Under the pieces are notes generated by a model. It was not told where the DNA came from. It ran no database searches and was given only the letters and a program-made list of their open reading frames with translations. DNA of 64,000 bases from Niveispirillum sp943371025 (GTDB lineage Bacteria; Pseudomonadota; Alphaproteobacteria; Azospirillales; Azospirillaceae), in contig CALRTC020000007.1 of the NCBI GenBank assembly GCA_943371025.1, forward strand, positions 124,001 to 188,000, read 5' to 3'. Of this stretch, positions 24,184 to 33,681 are shown one piece after another. Position numbers and translations under genes: made by a program. Numbering within the stretch: position 1 is the first letter of the stretch; each line of letters begins with the position of its first letter.

Positions 24184-25869
24184 TCAACCGGCCCGGACCC
24201 GCGCAATGAAGCTATCGACCTGCTGGCGCAGGTTGTCAGCACTGTGCGACAGGCCGCCGGCCGCCTTTGCCAGGTCGGCCGCACTGACGCTGGTGCTTTC
24301 CACGGCCCGGCTGACCCCGCTGATATTGCCGGCGATCTCCTGCGTGCCCAGGGCCGCCTGCTGCACATTGCGCGCGATCTCCCGCGTGGCGGCATCCTGT
24401 TCCTCCACGGCAGCCGCGATGGTCGTTGAGATCTCGTTGATCTCCGTGATCGTGCGCGTGATCTCCACGGTGGCGGTCACGGCATGGCCCGTCGCCTCCT
24501 GGATGCTGGCAATGCGGTGGGAGATGTCCTCGGTGGCCTTGGCGGTCTGGCTGGCCAGGTTCTTCACCTCCGACGCCACCACCGCGAAGCCCTTGCCGGC
24601 CTCACCCGCACGCGCGGCCTCGATTGTGGCGTTCAGTGCCAGCAGGTTGGTCTGGCTGGCGATTTCTGCGATCAGCTTGACCACGGCGCCGATGGCGTCG
24701 GCCTCCGCCGCCAGACTCTGGATGGTGCTGTTGGTGGCATCGGCGCGGTCGGCGGCGTTGCGGGCAATCCCGGCAGAGGTGCCGACCTGCCGCGTGATTT
24801 CCCCGATGGCGCCGGTCATCTGCTCCGCCGACGCGGCAACGGTCTGCACATTGGCGCTGGTCTGTTCCGTGGCGGCCGACACCACCCCGGTCTGGCCCTG
24901 TGCCTGTTCGGCCGTCTGCGACAGGGTGCGGGCATTGGCGTTCAATTCGGTTGCGGCGCGGGCCACCTGCTCCACAATGCCCAGCACCCCGGCTTCGAAA
25001 CTGTCGGCCAGCGCCAGCATCCCCTGGCGCCGTTCGGCCGCCGCCCGGGCTTCCGCCTGCTTCACCTCGTCAGACAGCCGCTGCGCCGCCACGGCGTTCG
25101 CCTTGAAGGTCTCCAGCGCACCGGCCAGACGCCCGATTTCGTCATGCCGGCCCAGGCCGGGAACGGTGACGGCCAGATCGCCCCCCGCCACCTGCGCCAT
25201 GGCGGCCGTCACGGCCTCCACCGGCCGGGCGATGGTGTAGGTGGAGATGTAGAAGGCCAGCCCGCCCAGGACGGCGATACCGACGGTCATGACCGCCAGG
25301 ACCAGATTGCGCGACAGGATGGCGTCGGCGGATGCATCCGCCGATTCCTTCTTCATCGCGTCGCGCAGATCATCCGACAGCTTCAACGCCTTGTCGCGGA
25401 CCCCATCCATGATCGGATCAAACCTGGTCTGAACCAGCACCAGCGCCTCGTCGGTGCGCTGGGCGGTGACCAGGGGGGCGATGTCCGCGAATACGGCCTG
25501 ACTGGCGGTCAAGTCCTGCTGCAGGTCGCGGATGCGGTCGGCATATTGCGGCGCCGCTTTCATAACGTTATCGAAATGACCGGCGGTCTGCCCGAAATTG
25601 CGGACGCCCCGCTCATGCGCATCCTTGATCGGCTTCTCACCTTTCAGGGCCAGCAGCTTATAGCTCTGCCGGCTGACCGCCGTCATTTCGCGCACGGCCC
25701 GGATCACCTCCATCCCGGCCACCGACTGGCCCGTGATCAGCGCTGAATATTGGCGTTCGGTGGTGACAAGGCGGGTAGAGGCGAAGACGCCCACGCCGAT
25801 TGTCAGGGCGCTCAGCAATGCAATGATCGCCAAGATACGCGTGGAAATATTGAAGCGGCTGATATTCAT
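24184..25869 (-). CDS. Methyl-accepting chemotaxis protein
   Basis: Encodes 561 residues from ATG 25869. Order: membrane segment (ILAIIALLSALTIGVGVFA, about 11-29), an all-helical periplasmic domain to about 185 (four-helix-bundle type with ERQYSALI and QDLTASQAVFA), a second membrane segment, a HAMP domain (RPVEAVTAAMAQVAGGDL), and the cytoplasmic signalling domain. The hairpin tip reads EIASQTNLLALNATIEAARAGEAGKGFAVVA, split here only for length. It ends VDSFIARVRAG, without a CheR-binding pentapeptide. It reports small-molecule binding to CheA/CheW. No che genes are nearby. Confidence 0.93.
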   Translation of the reverse strand: MNISRFNISTRILAIIALLSALTIGVGVFASTRLVTTERQYSALITGQSVAGMEVIRAVREMTAVSRQSYKLLALKGEKPIKDAHERGVRNFGQTAGHFDNVMKAAPQYADRIRDLQQDLTASQAVFADIAPLVTAQRTDEALVLVQTRFDPIMDGVRDKALKLSDDLRDAMKKESADASADAILSRNLVLAVMTVGIAVLGGLAFYISTYTIARPVEAVTAAMAQVAGGDLAVTVPGLGRHDEIGRLAGALETFKANAVAAQRLSDEVKQAEARAAAERRQGMLALADSFEAGVLGIVEQVARAATELNANARTLSQTAEQAQGQTGVVSAATEQTSANVQTVAASAEQMTGAIGEITRQVGTSAGIARNAADRADATNSTIQSLAAEADAIGAVVKLIAEIASQTNLLALNATIEAARAGEAGKGFAVVASEVKNLASQTAKATEDISHRIASIQEATGHAVTATVEITRTITEINEISTTIAAAVEEQDAATREIARNVQQAALGTQEIAGNISGVSRAVESTSVSAADLAKAAGGLSHSADNLRQQVDSFIARVRAG

Positions 25870-25939
25870 GAAGACGGTCCGGTCCCTTGGCCTGATGCCG
25901 GGCAAGATAACCGGCCGCCACCGTCCACGCCAGCCGCCT

Positions 25940-26914
25940 TCAGCGCTTCGTTGCGGATAACCCTGTCCGGCCCAGGAAGTCGTCGATGGCGGCCAGCACC
26001 CGGTCACGGATGCTGTCGGCTTCCATCAGCAGTTCATGGCGGGCGCCGGGGAAGGGGACCAGGGTGCAATCGGGCAGGAGACGCGCCGCCAGATCGTGCC
26101 GATCGTGCCGCACGATGCCGTCCGCCCGCGCCGACAGCAGCAGGATCGGCAGCCGCACTGTTTCCAGCCGATCATGGGTGAACAGGTGGTGGATGGACGT
26201 CAGAGCCGCATCCAGCCAGCCCCAGCTGGCCCCACCCAGGGCGATGGACGGGTCCGCCACGCACAGGGCGTGGCCGCGCGCGAAACGCACGGGATCGGAG
26301 GTCAATTTGTTGCTGGCGAAGTCGGGCGCGGGATCGGCCGCCCACGGCTCCTGACCCAGGGCATAACGGTGTCCCCGTCCCCACGCCACTGCCCGTCGTG
26401 CCAGCCATCGGGCGCCCGCCTCCGGCAGCGGGAATGTCTGCACGCCCAGCATCGGGGCCGACAGGATGGCTGCGGCAAAGGGGTGGGGCCGTTCGGCCAG
26501 GAAGCGCAGCAGGATATGCCCGCCCATGGAATGGCCCAGCGCCACAATCGGTCCCGTCACCCCGTCCATCAGGCGGGGCAGGCAGGCTGCCAGGTCATCC
26601 AGGAACTGATCGAACCGATCGACATGGCCGATCCCGGCATCGGCCAGCGGCCGGCTTGATCCACCCTGGCCGCGCCAGTCCAGGCACAGCACATGCAGGC
26701 CGCGCCGGGTCAGGTCACCCGCCAGTTCGGCATATTTCTCCACGAATTCGGCTCTGCCGGGCAGAATCAGGATGGTCGGTGCCCCTGGCGCGGGCCGGGC
26801 ATCCTCTGCGGGGCGCCAGCGGGAGAGGCGCAGCCGGGTGCCGTCAGGGCGCATCAGCGCTTCATGCGACCAACCGCCATCTGCCGATATGGCACCAACC
26901 ATGACACTATCCAT
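25940..26914 (-). CDS. Alpha/beta hydrolase, lysophospholipase/monoacylglycerol-lipase type
   Basis: Encodes 324 residues from ATG 26914; a second ATG at 26902 is equally possible. LILPGRAEFVEKYAEL and LCLDWRGQGGSSRPL are the oxyanion and strand-4 regions of the PldB group. The nucleophile elbow is LGHSMGGHI. The acid is probably in SARADGIVRH and the histidine in FPGARHELLME. Such enzymes hydrolyse mono-acyl lipids. It is divergent from the MaoC gene, with a 114-bp gap holding both promoters, and lies 70 bp upstream of the chemoreceptor gene. Confidence 0.88.
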   Translation of the reverse strand: MDSVMVGAISADGGWSHEALMRPDGTRLRLSRWRPAEDARPAPGAPTILILPGRAEFVEKYAELAGDLTRRGLHVLCLDWRGQGGSSRPLADAGIGHVDRFDQFLDDLAACLPRLMDGVTGPIVALGHSMGGHILLRFLAERPHPFAAAILSAPMLGVQTFPLPEAGARWLARRAVAWGRGHRYALGQEPWAADPAPDFASNKLTSDPVRFARGHALCVADPSIALGGASWGWLDAALTSIHHLFTHDRLETVRLPILLLSARADGIVRHDRHDLAARLLPDCTLVPFPGARHELLMEADSIRDRVLAAIDDFLGRTGLSATKR

Positions 26915-27028
26915 TGCTGTTCCAATCCTTCTCACCGGTTTGACCCGCCGGCCGCACCGGCCTATGGTGCGGCACAGCAACAATAGGTGGCCCAAGCCGT
27001 GCCGCCAAGCGTGGGAGTATCTATCACG

Positions 27029-27514
27029 ATGGATAACGTTGCCCGCCGTTCCGGCCTGGACCCTGCCGACCTGACCGGCTTCTATTTTGAAGATCTGTAT
27101 GTCGGCATGAAGGGTGTCTATGCCCGGACCATCACGGAAACCGACATCGTCATGTTCGCCGGTATCTCCGGCGATACCAATCCCATGCACCTGAACGAAG
27201 AATATGCAAAGGCGACGCCGTTCGGCGGACGCATCGCGCATGGCATGCTGTCGGCCTGTTTCATTACCACGGTCCTGGGTACGCGACTGCCAGGGCCGGG
27301 ATGCATCTACATGTCCCAGAATCTGCGGTTCCGCTCGCCCGTACGCATCGGGGAGACGGTGACCACAACGGTGACCGTTTCCAGCCTGGTCCCTGAAAAG
27401 CGCCGGGCCATGCTGTCGACCATCTGCACGGTCGGCGACCGCGTCGTCATCGACGGTGACGCCATGGTCATGGTGCCTGCCCGCGCCATTGCGCCCCTGA
27501 CCGCGGCGGAGTGA
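27029..27514 (+). CDS. MaoC family (R)-specific enoyl-CoA hydratase-like protein
   Basis: Encodes 161 residues. After a 15-residue lead comes the single hot-dog domain: YFEDLYVGMKGVYARTITETDIVMFAGISGDTNPMHLNEEYA, carrying the D-x4-H catalytic pair, then FGGRIAHGMLSACF. This matches PhaJ-type (R)-hydratases that hydrate enoyl-CoA for polyhydroxyalkanoate or fatty acid metabolism. ATG 27029 is preferred for its GGGAG upstream, though spacing is long (11). No PHA gene is adjacent; ribF follows after 136 bp. Confidence 0.9.
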   Translation: MDNVARRSGLDPADLTGFYFEDLYVGMKGVYARTITETDIVMFAGISGDTNPMHLNEEYAKATPFGGRIAHGMLSACFITTVLGTRLPGPGCIYMSQNLRFRSPVRIGETVTTTVTVSSLVPEKRRAMLSTICTVGDRVVIDGDAMVMVPARAIAPLTAAE

Positions 27515-27650
27515 TCGGCCAATTTTGCTGACACGCGAGAATGGACGGCGGCCCGGGGTCTGATCGGCAATGCGCCCCAGGCTCTGGACCGCCGCTGCTT
27601 TTCCCGACTATATGCATGGCGGTTCCCGCCTTTCCGGTTCGAATGCCCCC

Positions 27651-28586
27651 ATGCTGATCTATCGCCACACCACTGACCTTCCGGCCGCCATCCGCGGCTG
27701 TGCCGTGGCGCTGGGCAATTTCGACGGGGTCCATCTGGGTCACCGCACCGTGATCGAAACGGCACGTCAGGCGGCCCGTGCCCTGGATGTGCCGGCGGCC
27801 GTGCTGACCTTCGAGCCGCATCCGCGCAGCCTGTTCCGTCCTGACGACCCGCCCTTCCGCCTGACGCCCTGGCGGATCAAGGCGCGCCTGATCGAGGCGC
27901 TGGGCGTGGATGCGCTGTTCGACGTGCATTTCGACGAGGCCTTCTCCCGCCTGACGGCGGAGGAATTCGTGCAGCAGGTGCTGGTCGACGGGCTGGCGGC
28001 GCGCCATGTCGTTGCCGGCTACGATTTCGTCTTCGGGAACAAGCGCGGCGGCGACATGCGCTTCCTGGCCGAAGCCGGGCAACGCCACGGTTTCGCGGTG
28101 ACAGAGGTGCGGCCCGTCCTCGGGCCCGACCAGGCCGTCTATTCCTCCACCCGCGTGCGCCAGCATCTGGAGGCCGGCGATGTCGAGCAGGCGGCCGCCA
28201 TCCTGGGCCATGACTGGGAAATCGAGGGGCGGGTCGAGCATGGCGACAAGCGCGGCCGCACCATCGGCTTCCCCACCGCCAACGTCGAACTGGGCCCCTA
28301 TCAGCGGCCGCGCCTGGGCGTCTATGCCGTGCTGGCCGGGGTAGATGATGGCGGGGCCACGGTCTGGCACAAGGGGGTGGCCAATATCGGCCGCCGCCCC
28401 ACCGTGGGTGGGGTGACGGAACGGCTGGAAGCGCACCTGTTTGATTTCGACGGCGACCTGTATGGCCGGCATCTGCGCATCCGTCTGCGGCACTTCATCC
28501 GCCCGGAGATGAAGTTCGACAGTTTCCAGACCTTGAAGGACCAGATCGTCACCGACAGCGACAAAGCCCGCGTGTTGCTGGGATAG
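27651..28586 (+). CDS. ribF: Bifunctional riboflavin kinase/FAD synthetase
   Basis: Encodes 311 residues, the normal length. The N-terminal adenylyltransferase half has ALGNFDGVHLGHRTVI, AVLTFEPHPRSLF and the loop GYDFVFGNKRGGD. The flavokinase half has DKRGRTIGFPTANVEL, VANIGRRPTVGG and LFDFDGDLYGRHLRI. It makes FMN and then FAD in the cytoplasm. The start at ATG 27651 is where RibF similarity begins. Its end is 7 bp from the convergent TPR gene. In many bacteria ribF precedes ileS/lspA, but not here. Confidence 0.96.
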   Translation: MLIYRHTTDLPAAIRGCAVALGNFDGVHLGHRTVIETARQAARALDVPAAVLTFEPHPRSLFRPDDPPFRLTPWRIKARLIEALGVDALFDVHFDEAFSRLTAEEFVQQVLVDGLAARHVVAGYDFVFGNKRGGDMRFLAEAGQRHGFAVTEVRPVLGPDQAVYSSTRVRQHLEAGDVEQAAAILGHDWEIEGRVEHGDKRGRTIGFPTANVELGPYQRPRLGVYAVLAGVDDGGATVWHKGVANIGRRPTVGGVTERLEAHLFDFDGDLYGRHLRIRLRHFIRPEMKFDSFQTLKDQIVTDSDKARVLLG

Positions 28587-28593
28587 GGGGCGC

Positions 28594-30321
28594 TTACGGC
28601 GCCGTCCCTTCCGCCTTCACTGTTTCCAGCCCGTTCTTCAGCTTGGCCTGCGCTGACTTGCGCAAGCCGTCATTGTCGGCCTGCTGGGCGGCGCGGGTCC
28701 ATTGGAAGCGCGCCTCGTCCCGGCGGCCCACGGCCCAGTAGGCGTCGCCCAGATGGTCGTTGATCGACGGGTCGGCCGGTTCCAGTTCCAGGGCCTTTTC
28801 CAGCAGGTCGACGGCGGCATCCATCTTGCCCAGCTTGAACTGGGCCCAGCCCAGGCTGTCGGTGATGAAACCGTCATGCGGCCGGGCGGCCAGCGCCCTT
28901 TCGATCAGGGCCTTGCCCTCTTCCATGCGGGTACCGCGGTCGACATAGGAATAGCCCAGGTAATTCAGCACGCTGGGCTGATCCGGCTGCAGGGACAGCG
29001 CCTGTTTCAGCGCCGTTTCCGCCGCCGGCCAGTCGCCCTTGGCGTCCAGCGTCATGGCGCGGGCATAATGAAGGGCCCAGTCGCCGGGGCCGGGGGTCTT
29101 CACGCGCGCCAGCGCCCGGTCATAGGCGGCAAGGGCCGCGTCATTGTGCTTGGCGATGCGGTGCATGTCGCCCAGCCGCAGCAGCGCGTCCGTCCGATCC
29201 GGCCGCTCCGCCGCCATCTTTTCCAGCAGGGCGGTGGCGTCCTCACTGCGCTTCAACTCGCGCAGCACCTCCACCTGACGCAGACGGGCCGTCCATTGCA
29301 TGGCCGGACTGGCGGCAACGCCGATGGTCCGGTACTCCGTCAACGCCGTCTCATCCCGGTCGCGGGCCGACAGGATGTCGCCCACCAGGATGCGGGCCAG
29401 TGGCTGGCTGCTGTTCAGAAGCAGGGAGACCCGCCCATACAGCAGCGCCATCTCCAGCGCGCCTTCCTGGTGCAGGGCGCTGGCCAGGGAGAAAAGGGCT
29501 TCGGCCAGGCCGCTGGCGGCCCCGTCCACCAGACGCGGCGTCGGGCCGCTGCGATCCAGCCGCGCCAGCGCCTCTTCCACCGGCATGTTGCCGGGATTGG
29601 CATTCAGGAAAGAACTGTACAGCTTTCGCGCCGCATCCTTGGCGCCGGCCCGTTCCTGGAAATTGCCGATCAGCAGGGTCAGGCGCAGCGGCGTGCCCTG
29701 GTTGGCGGCTTCCGCATAATGGCGAAAGGCGGCGTCACGGTTGTCGCGCAGATCCTCGATCAAGGCCAACTGCTGGGTCCGGATCGCCTGGAACCCGTCA
29801 TGGGCGGATAGGGGGTCCAGCGCCTTGATGGCCTTGTCGCTGTCCCCCTGCGCCACGGCGATCCAGGCCTGCAGCAGTGGGCCGATATAGGGGGCCATGC
29901 CGTCGGCCGGCAGCTTGCCCACGCGATCCGCAGCCTCCGTCAACCGCCCGGCGCGCAGCGCGTCGGCGACCAGCAGGGCGTGGGCCACAAAACTGCCTCC
30001 CTGTTCCGACGCGGCCATGCGACGCGCCAGCGCCAGCGCTTCTTCCTGCCGCCCCTCACCCAGGGACAACAGGAAGGTCCGGCGCATCAGCGCAGGGTTT
30101 TCCGGGTCCTGACGCAATGCTGCACCCAGATTGGCCGTCGCCACGTCCCAGGCACCGGCATTCTGGGCGATGCGGCCGGTCAGGTAACGGGCCACCGCGC
30201 TTTCCGGAATCGACTTGACCGGTGGCGGATTGGATTGCGCCAGCGACGGGCCGGCCAGCACGAACGACAGGAGTACAGCATTAAAGGCCGTAAAGGACGA
30301 CCGACCCCACCGAGCAGCCAC
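28594..30321 (-). CDS. Secreted tetratricopeptide-repeat protein
   Basis: Encodes about 575 residues. GTG 30321 is chosen because AAGGA lies 8 bases upstream and the resulting N-terminus (AARWGRSSFTAFNAVLLSFVLAGPSLAQ) is a good signal peptide; a TTG at 30342 is the longer alternative. From residue 45 to the end it is a chain of TPR helices, clearest near the C-terminus (QPDQPSVLNYLGYSYVDRG, HDGFITDSLGWAQFKLGKMD, DPSINDHLGDAYWAVGRRD). It probably scaffolds proteins in the periplasm or at the outer membrane. Proteins of this build are common in Rhodospirillales without a defined role. Confidence 0.85.
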   Translation of the reverse strand: MAARWGRSSFTAFNAVLLSFVLAGPSLAQSNPPPVKSIPESAVARYLTGRIAQNAGAWDVATANLGAALRQDPENPALMRRTFLLSLGEGRQEEALALARRMAASEQGGSFVAHALLVADALRAGRLTEAADRVGKLPADGMAPYIGPLLQAWIAVAQGDSDKAIKALDPLSAHDGFQAIRTQQLALIEDLRDNRDAAFRHYAEAANQGTPLRLTLLIGNFQERAGAKDAARKLYSSFLNANPGNMPVEEALARLDRSGPTPRLVDGAASGLAEALFSLASALHQEGALEMALLYGRVSLLLNSSQPLARILVGDILSARDRDETALTEYRTIGVAASPAMQWTARLRQVEVLRELKRSEDATALLEKMAAERPDRTDALLRLGDMHRIAKHNDAALAAYDRALARVKTPGPGDWALHYARAMTLDAKGDWPAAETALKQALSLQPDQPSVLNYLGYSYVDRGTRMEEGKALIERALAARPHDGFITDSLGWAQFKLGKMDAAVDLLEKALELEPADPSINDHLGDAYWAVGRRDEARFQWTRAAQQADNDGLRKSAQAKLKNGLETVKAEGTAP

Positions 30322-30668
30322 GCGCGCGATCCTTGATGTCAAAATCCCAGGCGTCAGTTCGGGACAACCTAGCTCGTCTCCAGCCTAAGCCCGCTTCCGC
30401 CCTCTATTCAATAGCACGCGGGAACCGTGCCATCATGTTCGCATAAGGATGGGGAGCCCCCGGGTCGAATCAAGGTGCCGCCAGCCGCATCAGGTGGCGG
30501 AATGCTGCCAATTTGGCCCGTTGCCGCGGGTGGGGCTCTTCTATGCATAATTTGCATGCTAGATGCGCAAAACCCATACAGTGTCTTGCCTATTTTTTAA
30601 CAAGCTCTGACGTAATAAAGGGCTTGCTGACGGCGAAGTCGTCAGCTGCTCGAACCCAGGGACCTTGC
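30322..30668. other. Divergent intergenic region
   Basis: No gene recognised. It must hold promoters for the TPR gene (minus) and the small unknown gene (plus). The right part is AT-rich and contains a dyad ATGCA-TAATT-TGCAT at about 30542-30556. No match to a known operator is evident. Confidence 0.4.
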
Positions 30669-30995
30669 ATGTATCCCGCAGTGGCTACCGGAGCCCTCAA
30701 TCCGGCGAACGGCATGGTGGCTGCCGTGATGCCCACCAGTTTTGAGACCTCGGCGATCCAGACGCCGCCCCCTGCCAATGACGCCGCGTTCGACGGTGTC
30801 GAGGTCCTGGCCAACCAGATCCTCGCTGCTGTGGACCGTTGCCGCGCGCTGGGGCATCGCGATCCCCGGATCACCCTGACACGACCCACCGAGACGGTGG
30901 AAGGCGTGCGCAACCGGTTGCTGATGGCTGGTCTGTCGCCCGTGATCCGCGCATCCTCCGTGGCTGGTCAGTCCGTCCTCAGCCTTCGCTGCTGA
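30669..30995 (+). CDS. Conserved-looking small protein of unknown function
   Basis: Encodes 108 residues from ATG 30669, with AGGGA about 7 bases upstream; the open frame extends 52 codons further but those look random. The N-terminal 50 residues are low-complexity (Pro, Ala, Thr). The rest (FDGVEVLANQILAAVDRCR, HRDPRITLTRPTETVEGVR, LLMAGLSPVI) looks like a small folded alpha/beta domain. No signal or membrane segment. It precedes mmcB by 81 bp on the same strand; linkage is not demonstrated. Confidence 0.5.
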   Translation: MYPAVATGALNPANGMVAAVMPTSFETSAIQTPPPANDAAFDGVEVLANQILAAVDRCRALGHRDPRITLTRPTETVEGVRNRLLMAGLSPVIRASSVAGQSVLSLRC

Positions 30996-31076
30996 TCCGT
31001 TCCGACGGATTGTCAGTGACCGCCGGGCCCAATCCGGGCTTGCCGGACGAAGAAGATTTGTTCATGATCCGTACTC

Positions 31077-31607
31077 ATGAGCATGATCTCTCCCTCGCCC
31101 GACGGGCCTGCGATGGCGGCCGGATCGGATGGCGCCACCGTGCCACCGCCGCTGCTGGCAGTGACTTTGCCGCGTCCCGCATCGGACGCGGCGGCCGCCA
31201 TTACGCGTGGCGTGCGTCGTATGCTTGCCGAACGGGGTGTGCGCGGGCTGGTGGAATTTCCGCTGGCCAATGGTCGGCGTGCCGACATCCTGGCTCTGGC
31301 CGATGATGGTGAAGTGACCATCATTGAGGTGAAAAGCGGACCGGTTGATTTCAAGACCGACCAGAAATGGCCGGAATATCTGGAATTCTGCGACCGGTTC
31401 TATTTCGCGGTCGATGCCGAATTTCCCCAGGAACTGATCCCGGCCGAATGCGGCCTGATCATCGCCGATGCGTTCGGCGCAGAAGTCCTGCGGCCATCGC
31501 CGCTGGCCAAGCTGGCGGCGGCACGGCGCAAGGTGCTGACCCTGCGCGTGGCCCAGACGGCCATGGCCCGGCTGCATCGGGTGGAGGATCCGGGGCAGGG
31601 ATGGTGA
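31077..31607 (+). CDS. mmcB: MmcB family DNA repair protein (putative endonuclease)
   Basis: Encodes 176 residues. After a 35-residue flexible N-terminus the PD-(D/E)xK-like core appears: RGVRRMLAERGV, GRRADILALADDGEVTIIEVKSG, KWPEYLEFCDRFYFAVDAEFP and CGLIIADAFGAEVLR. The D-x(n)-E-x-K arrangement (RRADIL ... IIEVKSG) fits a nuclease fold. MmcB is a widespread alphaproteobacterial repair protein, damage-induced in Caulobacter. I looked for an alphaproteobacterial LexA box (GTTC-N7-GTTC) upstream and found none intact. ATG 31077 has a weak ribosome site, so ATG 31113 is possible. Confidence 0.9.
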   Translation: MSMISPSPDGPAMAAGSDGATVPPPLLAVTLPRPASDAAAAITRGVRRMLAERGVRGLVEFPLANGRRADILALADDGEVTIIEVKSGPVDFKTDQKWPEYLEFCDRFYFAVDAEFPQELIPAECGLIIADAFGAEVLRPSPLAKLAAARRKVLTLRVAQTAMARLHRVEDPGQGW

Positions 31608-31643
31608 GTCCGGACGGCGCCCCGTTCCTGTTCCCTGCCGGCT

Positions 31644-32999
31644 TTATTCCAGCATTGGCAGGCCGGTTTCGATCTCAAGCAGCGCGGCCAGGAAGGGCAC
31701 GGCCAGATCCCGGCGCTGGCCTGTGCCGCGTTCGGCTTCCTGCAGCGCCGCCTGGAAGGCGCCGCGCCAGCGGCTGTCGTCAAACAGCAGCTTGTCGGCA
31801 CGGGCCCGCTGGACCAGGGTGATGGGGGTGCGGGTGTCGGTCACCGTCTTGTCTAACCGGGCAGACAGGACATCGGCTTGCGGCCGGTCCTTCGCCTTCA
31901 GTGCCCCGTCGATCAGCTCGACATAGGTCTCAGCCTTCAGGTCATTATCCTGAAGCTGATCGGCATAGGTCAGGGTCAGGACCTTCTCGCCCCGGGCTTC
32001 CAGCTTTCCCAGCACCTGGGGGACGGTCCAGGGGCTTTCCTCCTGCACCGTGCGCAGCAGGCCGAGCGCCAGATTGGTATCGCCCAGATCGCCGGCGGCC
32101 ACCGCCAGTTCCGGCGGGCAGCAATTACCGCGGCGGTCCTTGAACCGGCTGAACTGCTCCTCCACCGTATTCAGGAACAGGGTGCGGGCCCGCGCCTCCA
32201 GCCCGACGCGCAGCAGGGATTGCGCCACCAGACCCAGTTCCCAGGCGCAGCCCTGGGTGCGGGCGAATTCCGTCACCTCTTCGGCCACCTGCGTGGCGCG
32301 CGCCATGTCGCCGCGCCAGACCAGGGCCTCCGTAATGTCGGACAGGTTATAGACGCGGGTGGAGCAATCGGCGAATTCGCGCGTGATGGCCAATGCCCGA
32401 TCCACCTCGCCCGTCAGCGCCAGGGTGCGGCTGACGAACAGATCCTGACTGACATCACCCTTGGCTCCGCCCGATCGCAGAGCCTGGACGAAAGGGGCCA
32501 CGATGGGCCGCACGCGGTCCTTCGACCCGATATGGTAATGGGCCACGGCCAGCGACAGCCAATCCCAGCGCGGGGCCGCGATGGGATATTCGATCGGCGT
32601 CACCAGCGCTTCGATCCGGTGCAGCAGGCAGGCATTCGATTTCGGGTCGGTGCAGACCAGCCCGCGCAGCCGGTTCTTGAACTCGACATAGTCGAAATCG
32701 CCGATGAACTGGTTGGTCATCAGCTGGACGGCCAGCGTGCTTTCCGGCAGGCGGGTGATGATGTCGGCCAGCAGCGCGTCGGCCTGCTGCAACAGCTTGG
32801 CCTGCTCACCTTCATCATAGGACTGGTCGGCCTGGCGGATGGCCTGCATGGCCTGCACGAACTGACGGTTGGCCTGCGCGTTCTGGTCGCTGCTTTGCGC
32901 CCACGCGGCGACCGGCATCAGCATCAGCACCAGCGACAGGGTGGCCGAGAGCCAGAGCCCGGTCCAGATCGACGCGGGCTCAGTACGGGACTTCGACAT
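31644..32999 (-). CDS. Secreted helical-repeat protein of unknown function
   Basis: Encodes 451 residues with a signal peptide (about 35 residues, ending VAAWAQ). The remainder is almost entirely helical, with pairs resembling degenerate TPR or Sel1 units (LFVSRTLALTGEVDRALAI, LVAQSLLRVGLEARARTLF). Cysteines occur in pairs (CTDPKSNAC, NCCPPE), so disulfides in the periplasm are likely. The start at 32999 overlaps the end of the BON lipoprotein gene by 20 bases, suggesting a two-gene unit. I do not recognise the family. Confidence 0.75.
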   Translation of the reverse strand: MSKSRTEPASIWTGLWLSATLSLVLMLMPVAAWAQSSDQNAQANRQFVQAMQAIRQADQSYDEGEQAKLLQQADALLADIITRLPESTLAVQLMTNQFIGDFDYVEFKNRLRGLVCTDPKSNACLLHRIEALVTPIEYPIAAPRWDWLSLAVAHYHIGSKDRVRPIVAPFVQALRSGGAKGDVSQDLFVSRTLALTGEVDRALAITREFADCSTRVYNLSDITEALVWRGDMARATQVAEEVTEFARTQGCAWELGLVAQSLLRVGLEARARTLFLNTVEEQFSRFKDRRGNCCPPELAVAAGDLGDTNLALGLLRTVQEESPWTVPQVLGKLEARGEKVLTLTYADQLQDNDLKAETYVELIDGALKAKDRPQADVLSARLDKTVTDTRTPITLVQRARADKLLFDDSRWRGAFQAALQEAERGTGQRRDLAVPFLAALLEIETGLPMLE

Positions 33000-33555
33000 G
33001 GCTTACCACCTGGCGAACCCGCGCGATGTCCCGCGCATGATTGCGGACCCGTTGCAGTTCCACTGACGACCGGCCCCGGCCCATCAGATAGATAACCTGA
33101 TTGACGGTCTCGATCGTGTAATTGCGCGACGTGATCTCGGGATCGGTCAGCAGGGCAGTGCGCAGCTGCGCCGTGATCCACATGTCGGTCGCCTTGTCGG
33201 TCAGGCTGCTTTCGTCGCCGATGCCGATCTCGTTGATGACTTCGTTCACGCCCTGGACCTGCCATGCCAGGCGCACGGCCTGCACGCGTTCGTCGGGGTT
33301 GGCGGCGCGGCCCGCCAGCAGAGCCTTGCCGTCGCGCACCTCCACCCGCAGGCGGCTGTCCAGGTCACCGGCGGCATCCCATTTCTGTTCGATCGCCTGC
33401 CGGACGGCGTCGTCGTCAACCTTGGCGGCCGTCGCAGCCGCCGCAACCGGTCCCGGCTTGTTGCCACTGTCCGTAGCGCAGCCGGCTGTCAAGGCCAACC
33501 CGGCCAGCAGCAGCAAACCCACGCCCGTCGGCGCCATCAGGCGCATCTGCCCCAT
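32980..33555 (-). CDS. BON-domain lipoprotein (OsmY/DolP-like)
   Basis: Encodes 191 residues. A lipobox LTAGC follows the hydrophobic segment, so the cysteine near residue 26 is the lipid anchor. Two BON modules follow: AIEQKWDAAGDLDSRLRVEVRDGKALLAGRA and, after TDMWITAQLRTALLTDPEI, a second with VYLMGRG-like strand IYLMGRGRS. BON lipoproteins of the DolP type help keep the outer membrane intact. It overlaps the downstream secreted-protein gene by 20 bases. Confidence 0.88.
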   Translation of the reverse strand: MGQMRLMAPTGVGLLLLAGLALTAGCATDSGNKPGPVAAAATAAKVDDDAVRQAIEQKWDAAGDLDSRLRVEVRDGKALLAGRAANPDERVQAVRLAWQVQGVNEVINEIGIGDESSLTDKATDMWITAQLRTALLTDPEITSRNYTIETVNQVIYLMGRGRSSVELQRVRNHARDIARVRQVVSHVEVPY

Positions 33556-33681
33556 CGTTCAATCTCCCGCAGCCGCACCATTCCTTCATGTCGTGTCGGC
33601 CGGATATTAGAGAGGAAATGTGGTGAGAACCGGGCCGGGGGATGCCGTTCTGTCTGTCCCGGCGGGGTGGGTCATGGGGCC

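Noticed and set aside
30337..30343. TTGACA near the TPR gene start as a -35 box
   Set aside because: It overlaps the alternative start and has no -10 at 16-18 bases.
30996..31076. Possible LexA box upstream of mmcB
   Set aside because: GTTC is present, but the second half at seven bases reads TTGT rather than GTTC.
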